64,000 bases of DNA from Saccharobesus litoralis (GCF_003063625.1 NZ_CP026604.1:4876065-4940064); one strand, 5' to 3'. Positions 1 through 8,866 are shown, numbered from the stretch's first letter. Program-made: numbers and translations. The notes: a model not told the origin generated them from the sequence alone.

Positions 1-212
1 AATGCGCTTTTTTTAAAATTAGAAAAGCCTATTTACACAATCCTTACATTCTTAAAACATCTTGAAATTCGCTGAGATATTGCAGATGTTTTTTAAGTTG
101 CGTTAAGTTTTTAACGACGTAAATTCCATTAAATAAATTGACTAATTAACAAAATAAGATTATCTAGCAGGCTAATTTTTTATGCTACCCTCAGCAATTT
201 GAGAACACCATT
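1..212. other. A+T-rich upstream region, no gene seen
   Basis: This stretch precedes the first gene. It is strongly A+T-rich and begins with GCGC followed by a T run, which could be the tail of a terminator belonging to a gene outside the window. I see no convincing ORF or repeat. It presumably carries the promoter of the oxygenase gene downstream, but I could not pick out a clear -35/-10 pair. Confidence 0.3.
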
Positions 213-887
213 TTGGCACTTGCAAAACTGAATTTATTGTCCGATGAAGGTCATTTTTTTAATGAAACACTATTTGGATTGATCGCTAATGATATTGAGC
301 AACAAGGTTTTAGTATTCGCCCCAATGCACTACCTGAAACAATAGCCAATAGTTTGTACCAGCACCAACAGCACATGCATACCCACCAGTACGATAACGC
401 TGGCATAGGTCGCGGTGATGATTTTTTGCATAACGACTTTGTTAGAACCGACGAAATTTGTTGGATCAATGGCGACTCAGATGCCGGACAAGCTTGGCTA
501 AACTGGACAGCACAATTAAAGGACTTTTTAAATCGGCGCTTATATTTAGGATTATTTTCTTTTGAAAGTCACTTTGCTCATTATGCACCAAACGATTATT
601 ACAAACGTCATTATGATGCGTTTAGAGGCGAGGCTAATCGAGTACTGTCAATTGTGACTTACTTAAATCCAGGATGGTTGCCAACAGATGGCGGCGAGCT
701 TGTTATTTATCAAAATGATCATGATCGACAAGGCACAAAAGTCGTCCCTTTATTTGGTACGCTTGCCGTGTTTTTAAGTGAAGAATTTCCGCATGAAGTT
801 TTGCCAGCAACCCGTGATAGATACTCAATTGCTGGCTGGTATCGAGTCAATACCTCAACCGACAATCGAGTAGATCCGCCTAGGTAA
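213..887 (+). CDS. 2-oxoglutarate/Fe(II)-dependent dioxygenase, prolyl-hydroxylase-like
   Basis: A 224-residue protein whose second half has the pattern of the 2OG-Fe(II) oxygenase fold. The iron ligands would be H133 and D135 (HYD) and H194 (PHE), with R203 or a nearby Arg binding 2-oxoglutarate. The segment between them (VTYLNPGW, then GGELVIY) is typical of bacterial prolyl 4-hydroxylase-like proteins. The only in-frame start that keeps the N-terminus is TTG at 213. There is no signal peptide, so it should be cytoplasmic. The substrate cannot be told; relatives hydroxylate proline or other residues of proteins. It stands alone, with an oppositely oriented lipoprotein gene after it. Confidence 0.75.
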   Translation: MALAKLNLLSDEGHFFNETLFGLIANDIEQQGFSIRPNALPETIANSLYQHQQHMHTHQYDNAGIGRGDDFLHNDFVRTDEICWINGDSDAGQAWLNWTAQLKDFLNRRLYLGLFSFESHFAHYAPNDYYKRHYDAFRGEANRVLSIVTYLNPGWLPTDGGELVIYQNDHDRQGTKVVPLFGTLAVFLSEEFPHEVLPATRDRYSIAGWYRVNTSTDNRVDPPR

Positions 888-952
888 ATAGACTTAATTT
901 AAATGGTGCCAAAGCTATGTGTTTTAGATGCAAAGCGGCGCCATAAAAATCT

Positions 953-1654
953 TTATTTACGCAAAATCTGCAAATTTTTCGTCACCCCTTCAGCTAACGG
1001 CACTAAAAATATTTGCGACTCTTGTAAACGCTCTGTCGGAATGCCCAGAACATAACTGTCACCAAATTTAAACGATTTATGCGAGGCATAGCGACTCGTC
1101 TGCCGCCAGAACAACTCGCCTTTTTCATTGTAACCGTCAATTTGTAAACTAATTTCAGGTTTAAGCTCGATCATATTGGTATTCAGTGCCTCTCCCCCAA
1201 AAGACAGCTCAGTACGTTCGGTATAATAAATATTTACAAAGATATCTAAATACGCGCCATCAAGCCTAGGGTATTCAAATTCAATTTGGGTTAACTCGCT
1301 GTTATCACCATATTTCATGCTAACACCAGAGTCATCTGCCACCTTAACTGGCACGCCAGACTTAGCTTTAATACCCTTTGCCAACGTTGATTCAAATGTA
1401 TGAAGTTGCTCAATTAAATTCGCTTGCTGTTCAGGGTCGAACATATCAAGCACTTCTTGTACGCCTTTAATCACTTTAGTAATTTTTGAGTATTTACCAG
1501 ATTCGCCCTGTGTTGGTTCACGGATCGGATCCAAATAAACCTGTAAGGTTCTAATAGTGACATCGCCTTGATAATTATGTACCAAGGGTTGATTGGCACA
1601 GCTAGCCAGACAGCACACCGCCAACAATAAAAAGAAGTTTAATAAGGTTTTCAT
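953..1654 (-). CDS. Uncharacterised lipoprotein
   Basis: A 233-residue protein with a lipoprotein signal peptide: basic n-region, leucine-rich core and the lipobox LASC with the lipidated Cys at residue 19. The rest alternates hydrophobic and charged residues with several predicted strands and has no motif I recognise. The position after the Cys is Ala, not Asp, which favours outer-membrane sorting by Lol. The start is ATG at 1652-1654. Just upstream lies a diverged repeat of the first 84 bases of this gene (separate entry). Function unknown. Confidence 0.7.
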   Translation of the reverse strand: MKTLLNFFLLLAVCCLASCANQPLVHNYQGDVTIRTLQVYLDPIREPTQGESGKYSKITKVIKGVQEVLDMFDPEQQANLIEQLHTFESTLAKGIKAKSGVPVKVADDSGVSMKYGDNSELTQIEFEYPRLDGAYLDIFVNIYYTERTELSFGGEALNTNMIELKPEISLQIDGYNEKGELFWRQTSRYASHKSFKFGDSYVLGIPTERLQESQIFLVPLAEGVTKNLQILRK

Positions 1655-1740
1655 TAATAATTAGGTACCAAGTTTGATTAACACAGCTAACTAGACGGCA
1701 AACCGCTAACAATAAAATGAAATTTAATAATTTTATTACG
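1571..1740 (-). repeat. Decayed tandem duplication of the lipoprotein gene's 5' end
   Basis: Positions 1571-1654 are the first 84 bases of the lipoprotein gene; positions 1656-1740 repeat them with roughly 75-80 percent identity. Read on the minus strand, the upstream copy still encodes a recognisable signal peptide (KLLNFILLLAV, then a Cys, then LVSC and VNQ), but its ATG is lost by a small deletion and it runs out of frame before the real start. It looks like a relic of a tandem duplication, now lying in the leader of the intact gene. Confidence 0.75.
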
Positions 1741-1793
1741 CACTCAGCTAAATTATGCAATGAGTATGGCGTAAATTAAGCCGCAAGCAAAGT

Positions 1794-1853
1794 TATAGTC
1801 AAATCAAAGTTATAGAATAAAAGAACCATAAAAACCTAAGCGAGCTGACTATA
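1794..1853. mobile_element. Short internally deleted copy of the TATAGTC MITE-like element
   Basis: Sixty bases bounded by TATAGTC and GACTATA. The right end, read in reverse complement, matches the left end of the element at 4641 in 17 of 20 positions, and the left end matches its right end over the first 10. The copy is therefore inverted relative to the other two and lacks almost all internal sequence. It sits about 50 bp upstream of dbpA, where it may overlap the promoter. Confidence 0.5.
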
Positions 1854-1903
1854 TTAACTGATACAATGCCGCGGTTATTTTTTACCTAACCCTAGGACAT
1901 GCT

Positions 1904-3289
1904 GTGAGCCAACTTGCCTTTTCCAATACTCAACTCAAAACCGAACTTGTCAGTAATTTAGATACCCTAGGTTATAAAGAAATGACAGCGATCCAAGCGC
2001 AAAGTTTACCCGCTATTTTACAAGGTAAAGATGTGATCGCCCAAGGTAAAACGGGTTCAGGTAAAACTGCTGCTTTTGGCTTAGGTTTGCTAAACAAACT
2101 AGACGTAAAACGCTTTCGTATTCAAACCTTAATTCTCTGCCCCACCCGAGAATTAGCCGACCAAGTCGCAGTTGAGATACGAAAACTGGCGCGCGCTATT
2201 CATAATATTAAAGTGCTCACCTTAACTGGTGGTATGCCATTCGCTAAGCAGCAAGATTCGCTATACCACGGCGCGCATATCATTGTCGGCACACCTGGGC
2301 GTATAGACGATCATTTAAACCGCGGCACCTTAAACCTAAATGATGTTGATACCTTGGTCTTAGATGAAGCCGATCGCATGTTAGAAATGGGCTTTCAGGA
2401 TACATTAACCGCCATTGTGGAGCGCACACCTATTGATCGACAAACCCTGTTATTTAGTGCCACCTACCCAGATGCCATTAAAACGATTGCAAATAATATG
2501 ATGCGGGATGCCGTCATGGTTCAAGTCGAAGATACACATGACGATACCAGTATCGCCCAACACTTTTATCAAACAGCAGATAGCGAAGCTAAGTTACACG
2601 CTCTGCGCTTGTTATTATTACAGCACCAACCAGAATCAAGTGTGGTATTTTGTAACACCAAACGCGACACCTTAGTAGTCTGTGATGAGCTTAACCGCTA
2701 TGGCTTTCATGCATTAGCGCTTAACGGCGATTTGGAACAGCGCGAGCGAGACCAAACACTCGTGCAATTTGCTAACAAAAGCGCATCTATCTTAGTTGCA
2801 ACCGATGTCGCGGCGCGCGGCTTAGATGTCGAAAATTTGGATGCGGTATTTAATTACGATTTTGCTCATGATACCGACACGCATACCCATCGTGTTGGCC
2901 GCACTGGGCGCGCTGGCAATAAAGGTTTAGCCTGTACCTTTTTTACTGAAAAAGACGCGTATAAAATCGAAATGTTAGCCGAGCTATTACAGCGAGATAT
3001 TAATGCCGAAGCTTTGCCACGCGAAAGTGTGTTAGACAATCGTCCCAATCCCGCCCCTATGGTTACGCTACAAATAGACAGTGGTAAAAAACAGAAGATC
3101 CGTAAAGGTGACATTCTCGGCGCTTTAACCGGAGAAAACGGTATTGAAGGCAAACAAGTCGGTAAGATCCAAGTTAACGATACTTGGTCGTTTGTCGCGG
3201 TTGAACGCGCTGTCGCTAAACGCGCTATTAACAAACTAAGCCAAGGCAAAATGAAGGGCCGTAATCGCCGCGTAAGACAACTGAGTTAG
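1904..3289 (+). CDS. dbpA: ATP-dependent RNA helicase DbpA
   Basis: DEAD-box RNA helicase of 461 residues, about the usual DbpA length. Motifs are in order: Q motif around 24-33, Walker A AQGKTGSGKT at 46-55, PTREL at 80-84, TPGR at 130-133, DEAD at 154-157, SAT at 185-187 and HRVGRTGR at 329-336. The last 75 residues form the DbpA-specific RNA-binding domain (from VTLQIDSG onward). In E. coli this domain binds hairpin 92 of 23S rRNA and directs the helicase to late 50S subunit assembly. The start is GTG at 1904. The gene is monocistronic, with a MITE relic just upstream and a hairpin downstream. Confidence 0.95.
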   Translation: MSQLAFSNTQLKTELVSNLDTLGYKEMTAIQAQSLPAILQGKDVIAQGKTGSGKTAAFGLGLLNKLDVKRFRIQTLILCPTRELADQVAVEIRKLARAIHNIKVLTLTGGMPFAKQQDSLYHGAHIIVGTPGRIDDHLNRGTLNLNDVDTLVLDEADRMLEMGFQDTLTAIVERTPIDRQTLLFSATYPDAIKTIANNMMRDAVMVQVEDTHDDTSIAQHFYQTADSEAKLHALRLLLLQHQPESSVVFCNTKRDTLVVCDELNRYGFHALALNGDLEQRERDQTLVQFANKSASILVATDVAARGLDVENLDAVFNYDFAHDTDTHTHRVGRTGRAGNKGLACTFFTEKDAYKIEMLAELLQRDINAEALPRESVLDNRPNPAPMVTLQIDSGKKQKIRKGDILGALTGENGIEGKQVGKIQVNDTWSFVAVERAVAKRAINKLSQGKMKGRNRRVRQLS

Positions 3290-3324
3290 TCACTTATCAA
3301 TTGTTAAACCCACACACTCTCTCT

Positions 3325-3349
3325 GTGGCAATCCCTCCAAGATTGCCAC
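3325..3349 (+). terminator. Hairpin downstream of dbpA, possible terminator
   Basis: A perfect 9-bp stem GTGGCAATC/GATTGCCAC with a 7-nt loop, 35 bp after the dbpA stop. The tail after it is only moderately T-rich (cctttaatttt), so it is a weak candidate for intrinsic termination. Confidence 0.4.
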
Positions 3350-3553
3350 TCGCCTTTAATTTTAAAAGAATTCACATTAGCTTCACCCTTTTTGTTTGAT
3401 TTTGCTCTATTATTAAAGAGTCAAAAAAAGCAAATAAGACTTTTACGGCACAACACACAAGCAACGCACAGTAAATATCTATTCCGTAAGAAAAAGGCAA
3501 CACAGCTTTTTTCAAACAGAATATGCAATTTGATTAACGTCAAAGAGACTACT

Positions 3554-4426
3554 ATGCAAAAAACTTTGAGCTCCATTGCACTCCTAATTTCAATCCTATT
3601 GTTATCGACTAACGCTAACGCGGAAACGCGCTTAACCCTGCAAGCCAGTTACGATATAGAGACCACAGAAACCTATGAGTATCAGGTATTACAACTCGCG
3701 CTAAATAAAACTCAATCCAGCTATGGAAAATATCAATTAAGTGTCACACCCAAAGCGGTTCCGCCTAGTCGTTTAATCGTAGAAGCGAATTCGAGTCGTT
3801 ACGAAAATTTTATATTTCTTAATTCCGCCAGCCAAGAAGCTGCCGACGCCTTAGCTTACGCCCGCTTCCCTGCCTTGCTTGGCATTATTGGTTACCGAGT
3901 GGCGTTTGTATCTAACGGCTTGAAGCAACAGGGTTACTCCATCGATTCACGTGAAGAGCTAATGAGGTTCACCATGCTGCAAGGTCGTGGCTGGTTAGAT
4001 GGTGATATTTTGAAGGATAATGGCTTTACCCTGAAAACTGGGCGCAATATTTTAGGTTTGTATCATATGGTGGCTAACGACAGAGCAAACTTTTTCCCGA
4101 TTGGCGCTAACCAAATTCAAGGCGCATGGCAGCATTTTAATCATGTTGAAGGACTGGCTATCGACGACAAAGTGGTGATGTATTATCCCCTACCGCGCTT
4201 CTTTTTTATGAGTAAACAGAATCAAGCCATTATAAACCGTATAGAGCGCGGTTTAATTGCTGCTTACGACGATGGCAGTTTACAAACATTGTGGCAAAAA
4301 CATTTTAAGCCTGCACTCGATTTTGTGAACCTGAAAGAGCGCAAGCTATTTAAGTTTAAAAATAACTATATCAGTGGCATAGATAGCAGCTACGAAAAGT
4401 ATATTTTTGATCCCTTTGCTAACTAA
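3554..4426 (+). CDS. Periplasmic solute-binding protein (SBP_bac_3-like), orphan
   Basis: The frame is open from 3392, but the signal peptide and a Shine-Dalgarno-like AAAGAG place the start at ATG 3554, giving 290 residues. Residues 1-23 are a signal peptide ending ANA before Glu24. The mature part resembles periplasmic amino-acid-binding proteins of the SBP_bac_3 type found in Alteromonadales, usually annotated as transporter substrate-binding domain protein. No ABC permease or ATPase gene is nearby, so it may serve a distant transporter or act as a sensor. It has the same general architecture as the protein at 33688-34599. Ligand unknown. Confidence 0.6.
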   Translation: MQKTLSSIALLISILLLSTNANAETRLTLQASYDIETTETYEYQVLQLALNKTQSSYGKYQLSVTPKAVPPSRLIVEANSSRYENFIFLNSASQEAADALAYARFPALLGIIGYRVAFVSNGLKQQGYSIDSREELMRFTMLQGRGWLDGDILKDNGFTLKTGRNILGLYHMVANDRANFFPIGANQIQGAWQHFNHVEGLAIDDKVVMYYPLPRFFFMSKQNQAIINRIERGLIAAYDDGSLQTLWQKHFKPALDFVNLKERKLFKFKNNYISGIDSSYEKYIFDPFAN

Positions 4427-4640
4427 CCATTAGCACAAGGCTTGTGTGCTAAATATAGCCACAGCGTTCAGGTGTTAAACAACTCGAGTCAAGTTGGTAA
4501 CCTATCTACTGCTACATTTACCAAAAAATAAGAATCTATGCGCTGTGATGTACAACAGCGCAACAGCATAAAGCAATAAAGCTAAAAAATTACGCCACTG
4601 TACTTTTAATTACCCTCGGCGTATCCTGCCCACAAAATGC

Positions 4641-4818
4641 TATAGTCTTCTCGCTAAGGTCTTATGGTTCATTGTCAGCGCTTACTCACCCCAATCACAT
4701 AATAGAGCATATGCTCATGGGGATTCGAAGCTTGACGGCTTTGCTTACATGGATGTAAGTACTTAGGTTTCGTCTGGAACTAGAAACCTGCCCCTAAAAC
4801 CTGATCGCTTTGACTATA
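4641..4818. mobile_element. MITE-like element, long copy with a 49-bp insertion
   Basis: A 178-bp non-coding element that begins TATAGTC and ends GACTATA, with imperfect terminal inverted repeats of about 20 bp. It is nearly identical to 9722-9850 (only a few substitutions) except for a 49-bp segment at 4742-4790. That segment contains a hairpin related to the repeats at 61.3 kb. Inside the element there is a perfect 12-bp palindrome GAGCATATGCTC. The rest of the 4427-4846 gap (about 240 bp) shows no gene. Confidence 0.65.
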
Positions 4819-4846
4819 TAACTCATTTAAATATAAGGAAATTCTG

Positions 4847-6289
4847 TTGTTAGGCTTATCAAACGGACTGACGCGTCATTCGTCGAGTTACATCGTCACT
4901 TGTTCCACCTTGCTTGTTGTATTTTTATTGTTTTTTCCCACTCATGCTGTCGCACAAAAATCTGAGTTTTCTCAACCCGAGTCTTTCATCAATGTGCCAA
5001 TCGAGATCCGTTACCAAACTCTGCAAAATAAACTAAACCAAAGTCTGCCGGAAACTCTGGCAAACATTTACGACAAAAACCGCGTTTGCGTTAAAACCCG
5101 ATTTGGCAAAATTAGATGTGATGTGAAAGGTTGGGTGAAGCGTAATGGTGCTATAGGTGTTAGCGCCAAACAAAAATGGCTAGAGTTTACTGTGCCAATT
5201 AAAGCCAAAGTATCAGCCAAAGCAGGTATTCGCGAAACGGTAGAAGCCGCAGCGACCTTAATAATTAAAGCCAAACCGCAAATCAAACCAGACTGGACAT
5301 TGGCTTTACAAGTGTTTCCCGACTATCGCTGGGATAAAGAGCCCAGTATCGAACTTTTCGATATTGTCAGTATTAATTTAGCCCGTTTTGTTGAACCGCA
5401 AATCGCCAAGCAAATGGATAAATTCGTTAAAAAAGTGCCACACATGCTAAGTCAGTTAGAGGTGAAAAAGAAAATGGCAAGTGTTTGGCGCAAACTACAT
5501 GAACCCAAACAAATAAATAAAGACTTGGATGCTTATCTCTATTTTTCACCGAAGCATGTCGCCTTTACTGGACTAAACATAGGTCAACAAGCGCTCAACA
5601 CCACAGTTTATATTGCGGGCAATACCAGTATTGAGGTCAGTAATAAACGGAAAATCTCCGCCTCTTCTTTGCCTGTACTTAATACGCAAACCCAAGCGCC
5701 AAGCCAAGGCCAATTCAACATCAATTTACCTATTACATTGTCACTACAAGAAATAAGTCATTCGTTTGCTACAAAGCTCGAGCAAGATAATCAGAAAAAA
5801 CAAAAAGAATTAACTTTGCTCAACCCTGAACTTCGCGGTGATAACAAAGGCGAAATTTTCCTCGATATTGACATTAAATATGCTAACCAAAACGCCGTAT
5901 TGCAGTTTTTTAATATAACCGATTGGTTCAGCGTAAACGGTCGACTAGCCTTTTCGGGTACACCGATATTAGACAAAGATAGCCAAACATTATCTATCAG
6001 CAATTTAGAATATGTCGCCAACACTAACAGCGGTATTGTTGATGGTGCAATCGATTTAGCAGGATTAGAAATGATCCGCCAACGCATAGAAGACAAAGCT
6101 CATTTTCCGTTAGCGGAAAAAATTGATACGGCTATCGCCAAAGCTAACTTATCTTTGCAGCAGCAGAAAACTAAAGGTATTGCGGTAAACGCCGCATTAA
6201 CCAAAGTGTCGCTTAATTCACTCAAAGTAAAGCAAAGCACGATTGACTTAACAACTCATATCGCGGGCAATGTTAGTGTTAGCTTCTAA
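4847..6289 (+). CDS. Exported DUF4403-type protein
   Basis: A 480-residue protein starting at TTG 4847, preceded by AAGGAAA at good spacing. Residues 1-36 form a signal peptide (long leucine/phenylalanine core, cleavage after AVA). The mature part starts with the pattern INVPIEIRY-x3-LQNKLNQSLP, which I recognise from DUF4403 proteins. These exported proteins have two repeated beta-rich halves; here both halves contain a long amphipathic-strand region separated around residue 250. No enzymatic motif is visible. The function of the family is not known to me. No operon partner; a bidirectional terminator follows. Confidence 0.6.
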   Translation: MLGLSNGLTRHSSSYIVTCSTLLVVFLLFFPTHAVAQKSEFSQPESFINVPIEIRYQTLQNKLNQSLPETLANIYDKNRVCVKTRFGKIRCDVKGWVKRNGAIGVSAKQKWLEFTVPIKAKVSAKAGIRETVEAAATLIIKAKPQIKPDWTLALQVFPDYRWDKEPSIELFDIVSINLARFVEPQIAKQMDKFVKKVPHMLSQLEVKKKMASVWRKLHEPKQINKDLDAYLYFSPKHVAFTGLNIGQQALNTTVYIAGNTSIEVSNKRKISASSLPVLNTQTQAPSQGQFNINLPITLSLQEISHSFATKLEQDNQKKQKELTLLNPELRGDNKGEIFLDIDIKYANQNAVLQFFNITDWFSVNGRLAFSGTPILDKDSQTLSISNLEYVANTNSGIVDGAIDLAGLEMIRQRIEDKAHFPLAEKIDTAIAKANLSLQQQKTKGIAVNAALTKVSLNSLKVKQSTIDLTTHIAGNVSVSF

Positions 6290-6333
6290 CAAATTGTGAT
6301 GAGTCGAGCAAAGCTAATTACATTGTATTTAAA

Positions 6334-6360
6334 ACAAACCTAGCCTTGCGCTAGGTTTGT
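6334..6360. terminator. Bidirectional intrinsic terminator
   Basis: A perfect 11-bp stem ACAAACCTAGC/GCTAGGTTTGT with a 5-nt loop between two convergent genes. On the minus strand it is followed by TTTTAAA, so it works best for the lipoprotein gene read from 7642; on the plus strand the T tract is weak. Confidence 0.7.
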
Positions 6361-6379
6361 TAAGCTAATTGTGCTCAGG

Positions 6380-7642
6380 CTATTCAGAAATCACCACTCG
6401 GACTGATTTAATATCAACCCAGCCGGCTTCACCTAGCTGATCATCTAAAACATCTTGATAGACAACACCGTTGCCAAGGTCGACAAATCCTGAGTCAGGG
6501 TAGATATCACTGTGAATACCTTTTACCGTACTCCAATTCCACGGCCCATCATCATCCGATGAATTGGTACCAAATACAGGTTCACTATCGATAGAATAGT
6601 TTAATTGGGCGAAAACAGTCATCGGCGTATCGGCAGCCAATAAAGCCATTAGCGGATGCTTCTCTTCATTTACCGTCATGATCAACTTATTAGCGTCAAC
6701 TGTTAAGTCAACTTTTTTCGATGCGTAGCTACTAAAGCGACCAATTGATGTGCTAGTACGATCCCAAGGCGTAAATATTTGCGAACGTAGAGAACCCAAA
6801 TCAACAATACTGCCAGAAGCCCCAAAATCACTGACTTGCATGCTGATATCTCCGGTATCAATTTTATTATTTTTATTTAAATCAAAGTCGACACGCCACA
6901 TATAGGTAGCAGATTCCACATTAATCTGTTTAGGTAATGCATCAAATTCCAATTCCACTTTTATTTGCCGGGTAGTTGAACACCCCTTCGAGGTAACTAC
7001 CTCAGTATGTCGACTATCCCAAGTCAACTCAGTGCTCATAGTTGCACCCGGCAAAGTAAAGTCCATTTGGTTATTCGACTTAAGCACTAAATCATAATCT
7101 TGAACACCGCCATTTGCCACGTCAGCTAATTTGATGGTACGCAGTGCTCGGCTGTTTATTCGATAATTTTTCGCTTGTAAACAACCTGAATCCTGCATCT
7201 TATATAGGGTTAACGCTTGCTTACCAAATAAAATGTAGTCGCCTGTCACTTCGTTTTTCCAAGTACCAAATTGGATATCTGCGTCCAAGGCAGGTGTTTC
7301 AGGCTGCTCTGGTTCAGTTGGCGGTTCAGGTTCCGTTGGTGGTTCAGGTTCCGTTGGCGTAACAGGCGGATCAATCGGTTTATTTTGCTCACCAATACCT
7401 AACGCGGCAAAAATCGAATCAATATCATCAGTACTAAAATTGTATTGCTTTAAACCTTGCTCAATTTTATTGATATCACTTGCCTGTAAATTTGAAAAAT
7501 CGCTATAGCCCATTTGGCTTAAAGTCGCTTTAATGGTTTGTAAATCTTGGGCGGACACTTTTGGTTGGTCGTCAGAGCCACCACCGCCGCCACAAGCCAC
7601 TAAACCAACAGACAAGAGTAACGGAAGCGCTTTTTTAAACAT
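6380..7642 (-). CDS. Large outer-membrane-type lipoprotein with Pro/Glu/Thr linker
   Basis: A 420-residue lipoprotein. The signal peptide ends at lipobox LVAC (Cys17) and is followed by a run of glycines (residues 18-22) and an acidic patch. Residues about 30-85 look helical with the spacing of short surface helices. Residues 91-118 are a TEPEPP repeat that acts as a flexible stalk. The remaining 300 residues are a beta-rich domain of unknown family with a DLNKNNKIDTGD stretch resembling a single calcium-binding loop. A surface or periplasmic anchored protein is likely; no enzyme motif is seen. The start ATG has AAGGATA upstream. Confidence 0.6.
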   Translation of the reverse strand: MFKKALPLLLSVGLVACGGGGGSDDQPKVSAQDLQTIKATLSQMGYSDFSNLQASDINKIEQGLKQYNFSTDDIDSIFAALGIGEQNKPIDPPVTPTEPEPPTEPEPPTEPEQPETPALDADIQFGTWKNEVTGDYILFGKQALTLYKMQDSGCLQAKNYRINSRALRTIKLADVANGGVQDYDLVLKSNNQMDFTLPGATMSTELTWDSRHTEVVTSKGCSTTRQIKVELEFDALPKQINVESATYMWRVDFDLNKNNKIDTGDISMQVSDFGASGSIVDLGSLRSQIFTPWDRTSTSIGRFSSYASKKVDLTVDANKLIMTVNEEKHPLMALLAADTPMTVFAQLNYSIDSEPVFGTNSSDDDGPWNWSTVKGIHSDIYPDSGFVDLGNGVVYQDVLDDQLGEAGWVDIKSVRVVISE

Positions 7643-8104
7643 GTGAATATCCTTATTAATTGGAATGAATATTATTATTTGAAATTAATTTACATATGAA
7701 ATAATAAACTTAAATACAATTCAATCAAGTTAATTTAAGTAAAGTTGTTAACAAAAATGAAATGCTATATGCAGTAGAACAAGCCGCTAACGGCTGGCCA
7801 TAAAGGAAAGTATCAGTCACGACTCTGTTTGCAGAGTGTCTGGAAAAGGGTGGTTTTTACTAGTGCTTAAACTCAAACGCTTTGAACAATTGAATTTCTA
7901 ACTATTTACTAAATTGTAGGGTTGACTTTACATCGACAAATCTTGAGCTAGCCGAAATAAATTCGGCCCTACAGTGATTCTGATATTTTATATCTTGTGT
8001 GCTTTCTATTTAAAACAATATATAGATTGGTAACAGTAACAAGTTCAAGAAGTCAAAACCTTTGTTTCGCAATACTCTCCTGTTAACACTCAAGCGCTGA
8101 GGGG
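7643..8104. other. Gene-free gap with one small palindromic repeat
   Basis: About 460 bp without a convincing gene. It holds a 6-bp-stem hairpin at 7822-7837 (ACTCTG-TTTG-CAGAGT) and the 59-bp TGTAGGG...CCCTACA repeat listed separately. The part near 7643 presumably contains the promoter of the lipoprotein gene. Nothing else is recognised. Confidence 0.5.
7915..7973. repeat. Small palindromic repeat bounded by TGTAGGG/CCCTACA
   Basis: The 59-bp unit has a 7-bp inverted repeat at its ends and an inner hairpin CCGAA-ATAAA-TTCGG. A related unit with a different inner stem (CCGGT-ATAAA-ACCGG, then CCCTACA) lies near 24807-24831, and similar TGTAG...CTACA units with GTCGAAA/TTTCGAC stems lie near 61076 and 61511. 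They form a dispersed family of short palindromic elements. Confidence 0.5.
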
Positions 8105-8866
8105 TTAAGGCTTATTTTTGGTTTTGTGTAATTCGTAAAGCTTAGCTTCTTTTAAAAATGCGTACATGGTGTCGATGACAGCTTGCACAAAGCCACGACC
8201 ACCCGATAAAAAACGTTTACGTACTATGTATTCTTTAAAAAACATAATGGGTAGCATCAAGCTTAATTTCAGCCATGAATGACGTTTACCCTTGTTAAAC
8301 TTTTCTTGGGCACCCAGGGATGAGTATTTATTTTGCTTAGCCATTAAGGTTTCCGCATCGGCATATCCATAATGTAAAACGCAGCCTTTTACGTCTTGCA
8401 CTTTGCCATTAACTTTGACATTTTCATGTACCAGTTTGTTGGTAGGGTATTCAACATTTTGCTTTTTAAATACCCGAACAATCGAACGTTTATGGGAACT
8501 AGGGTGCATAGCCGCTCCCATAAACACGTCTTCAAAATAGATGCGCAGCGCATCACAGTTATCTGCATCGACTTGTTGCTGGATCTGCCGTGCCACATCG
8601 TCTGGCACCACTTCATCACCATCCAAATTAAAACACCAATCATGTTGGCACAGACTTAACGCATATTGTTTCTGTTTGGCAAAACCGAGCCAATCTTGAT
8701 GTACGACTTTGGCACCTAAGTTAGTCGCAATCTGCTGAGTCCCGTCAGTGGAACCAGAATCAACAACGATGATCTCAGCAAACCCTTGGACTGATTGGAT
8801 CGCTTGCGCAATCGTAGCTGCCTCGTTTAAAGTCACAAAATAAACGCTAATCGGGGTGTTAGACAT
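8105..8866 (-). CDS. Family 2 glycosyltransferase, WaaE-like (LPS core)
   Basis: A 253-residue GT-A fold glycosyltransferase. The N-terminal strand is followed by the GT2 pattern TLNEA, then VDSGSTDGT, and a metal/nucleotide-binding NLDGDE around residue 80. Overall it resembles the WaaE/KdtX family, which adds glucose to inner-core heptose of lipopolysaccharide, and the C-terminal basic helix region would bind the inner membrane. It is the last gene of the run 12069 to 8105 and starts 2 bp after the stop of the preceding GT2 gene, so the two are cotranscribed. Exact sugar donor and acceptor are inferred only. Confidence 0.75.
   Translation of the reverse strand: MSNTPISVYFVTLNEAATIAQAIQSVQGFAEIIVVDSGSTDGTQQIATNLGAKVVHQDWLGFAKQKQYALSLCQHDWCFNLDGDEVVPDDVARQIQQQVDADNCDALRIYFEDVFMGAAMHPSSHKRSIVRVFKKQNVEYPTNKLVHENVKVNGKVQDVKGCVLHYGYADAETLMAKQNKYSSLGAQEKFNKGKRHSWLKLSLMLPIMFFKEYIVRKRFLSGGRGFVQAVIDTMYAFLKEAKLYELHKTKNKP

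Noticed and set aside
2866-3249. 127-codon frame antisense to dbpA
   Set aside because: A shadow of the DbpA C-terminal domain; dbpA explains the coding bias and no start signal is present.
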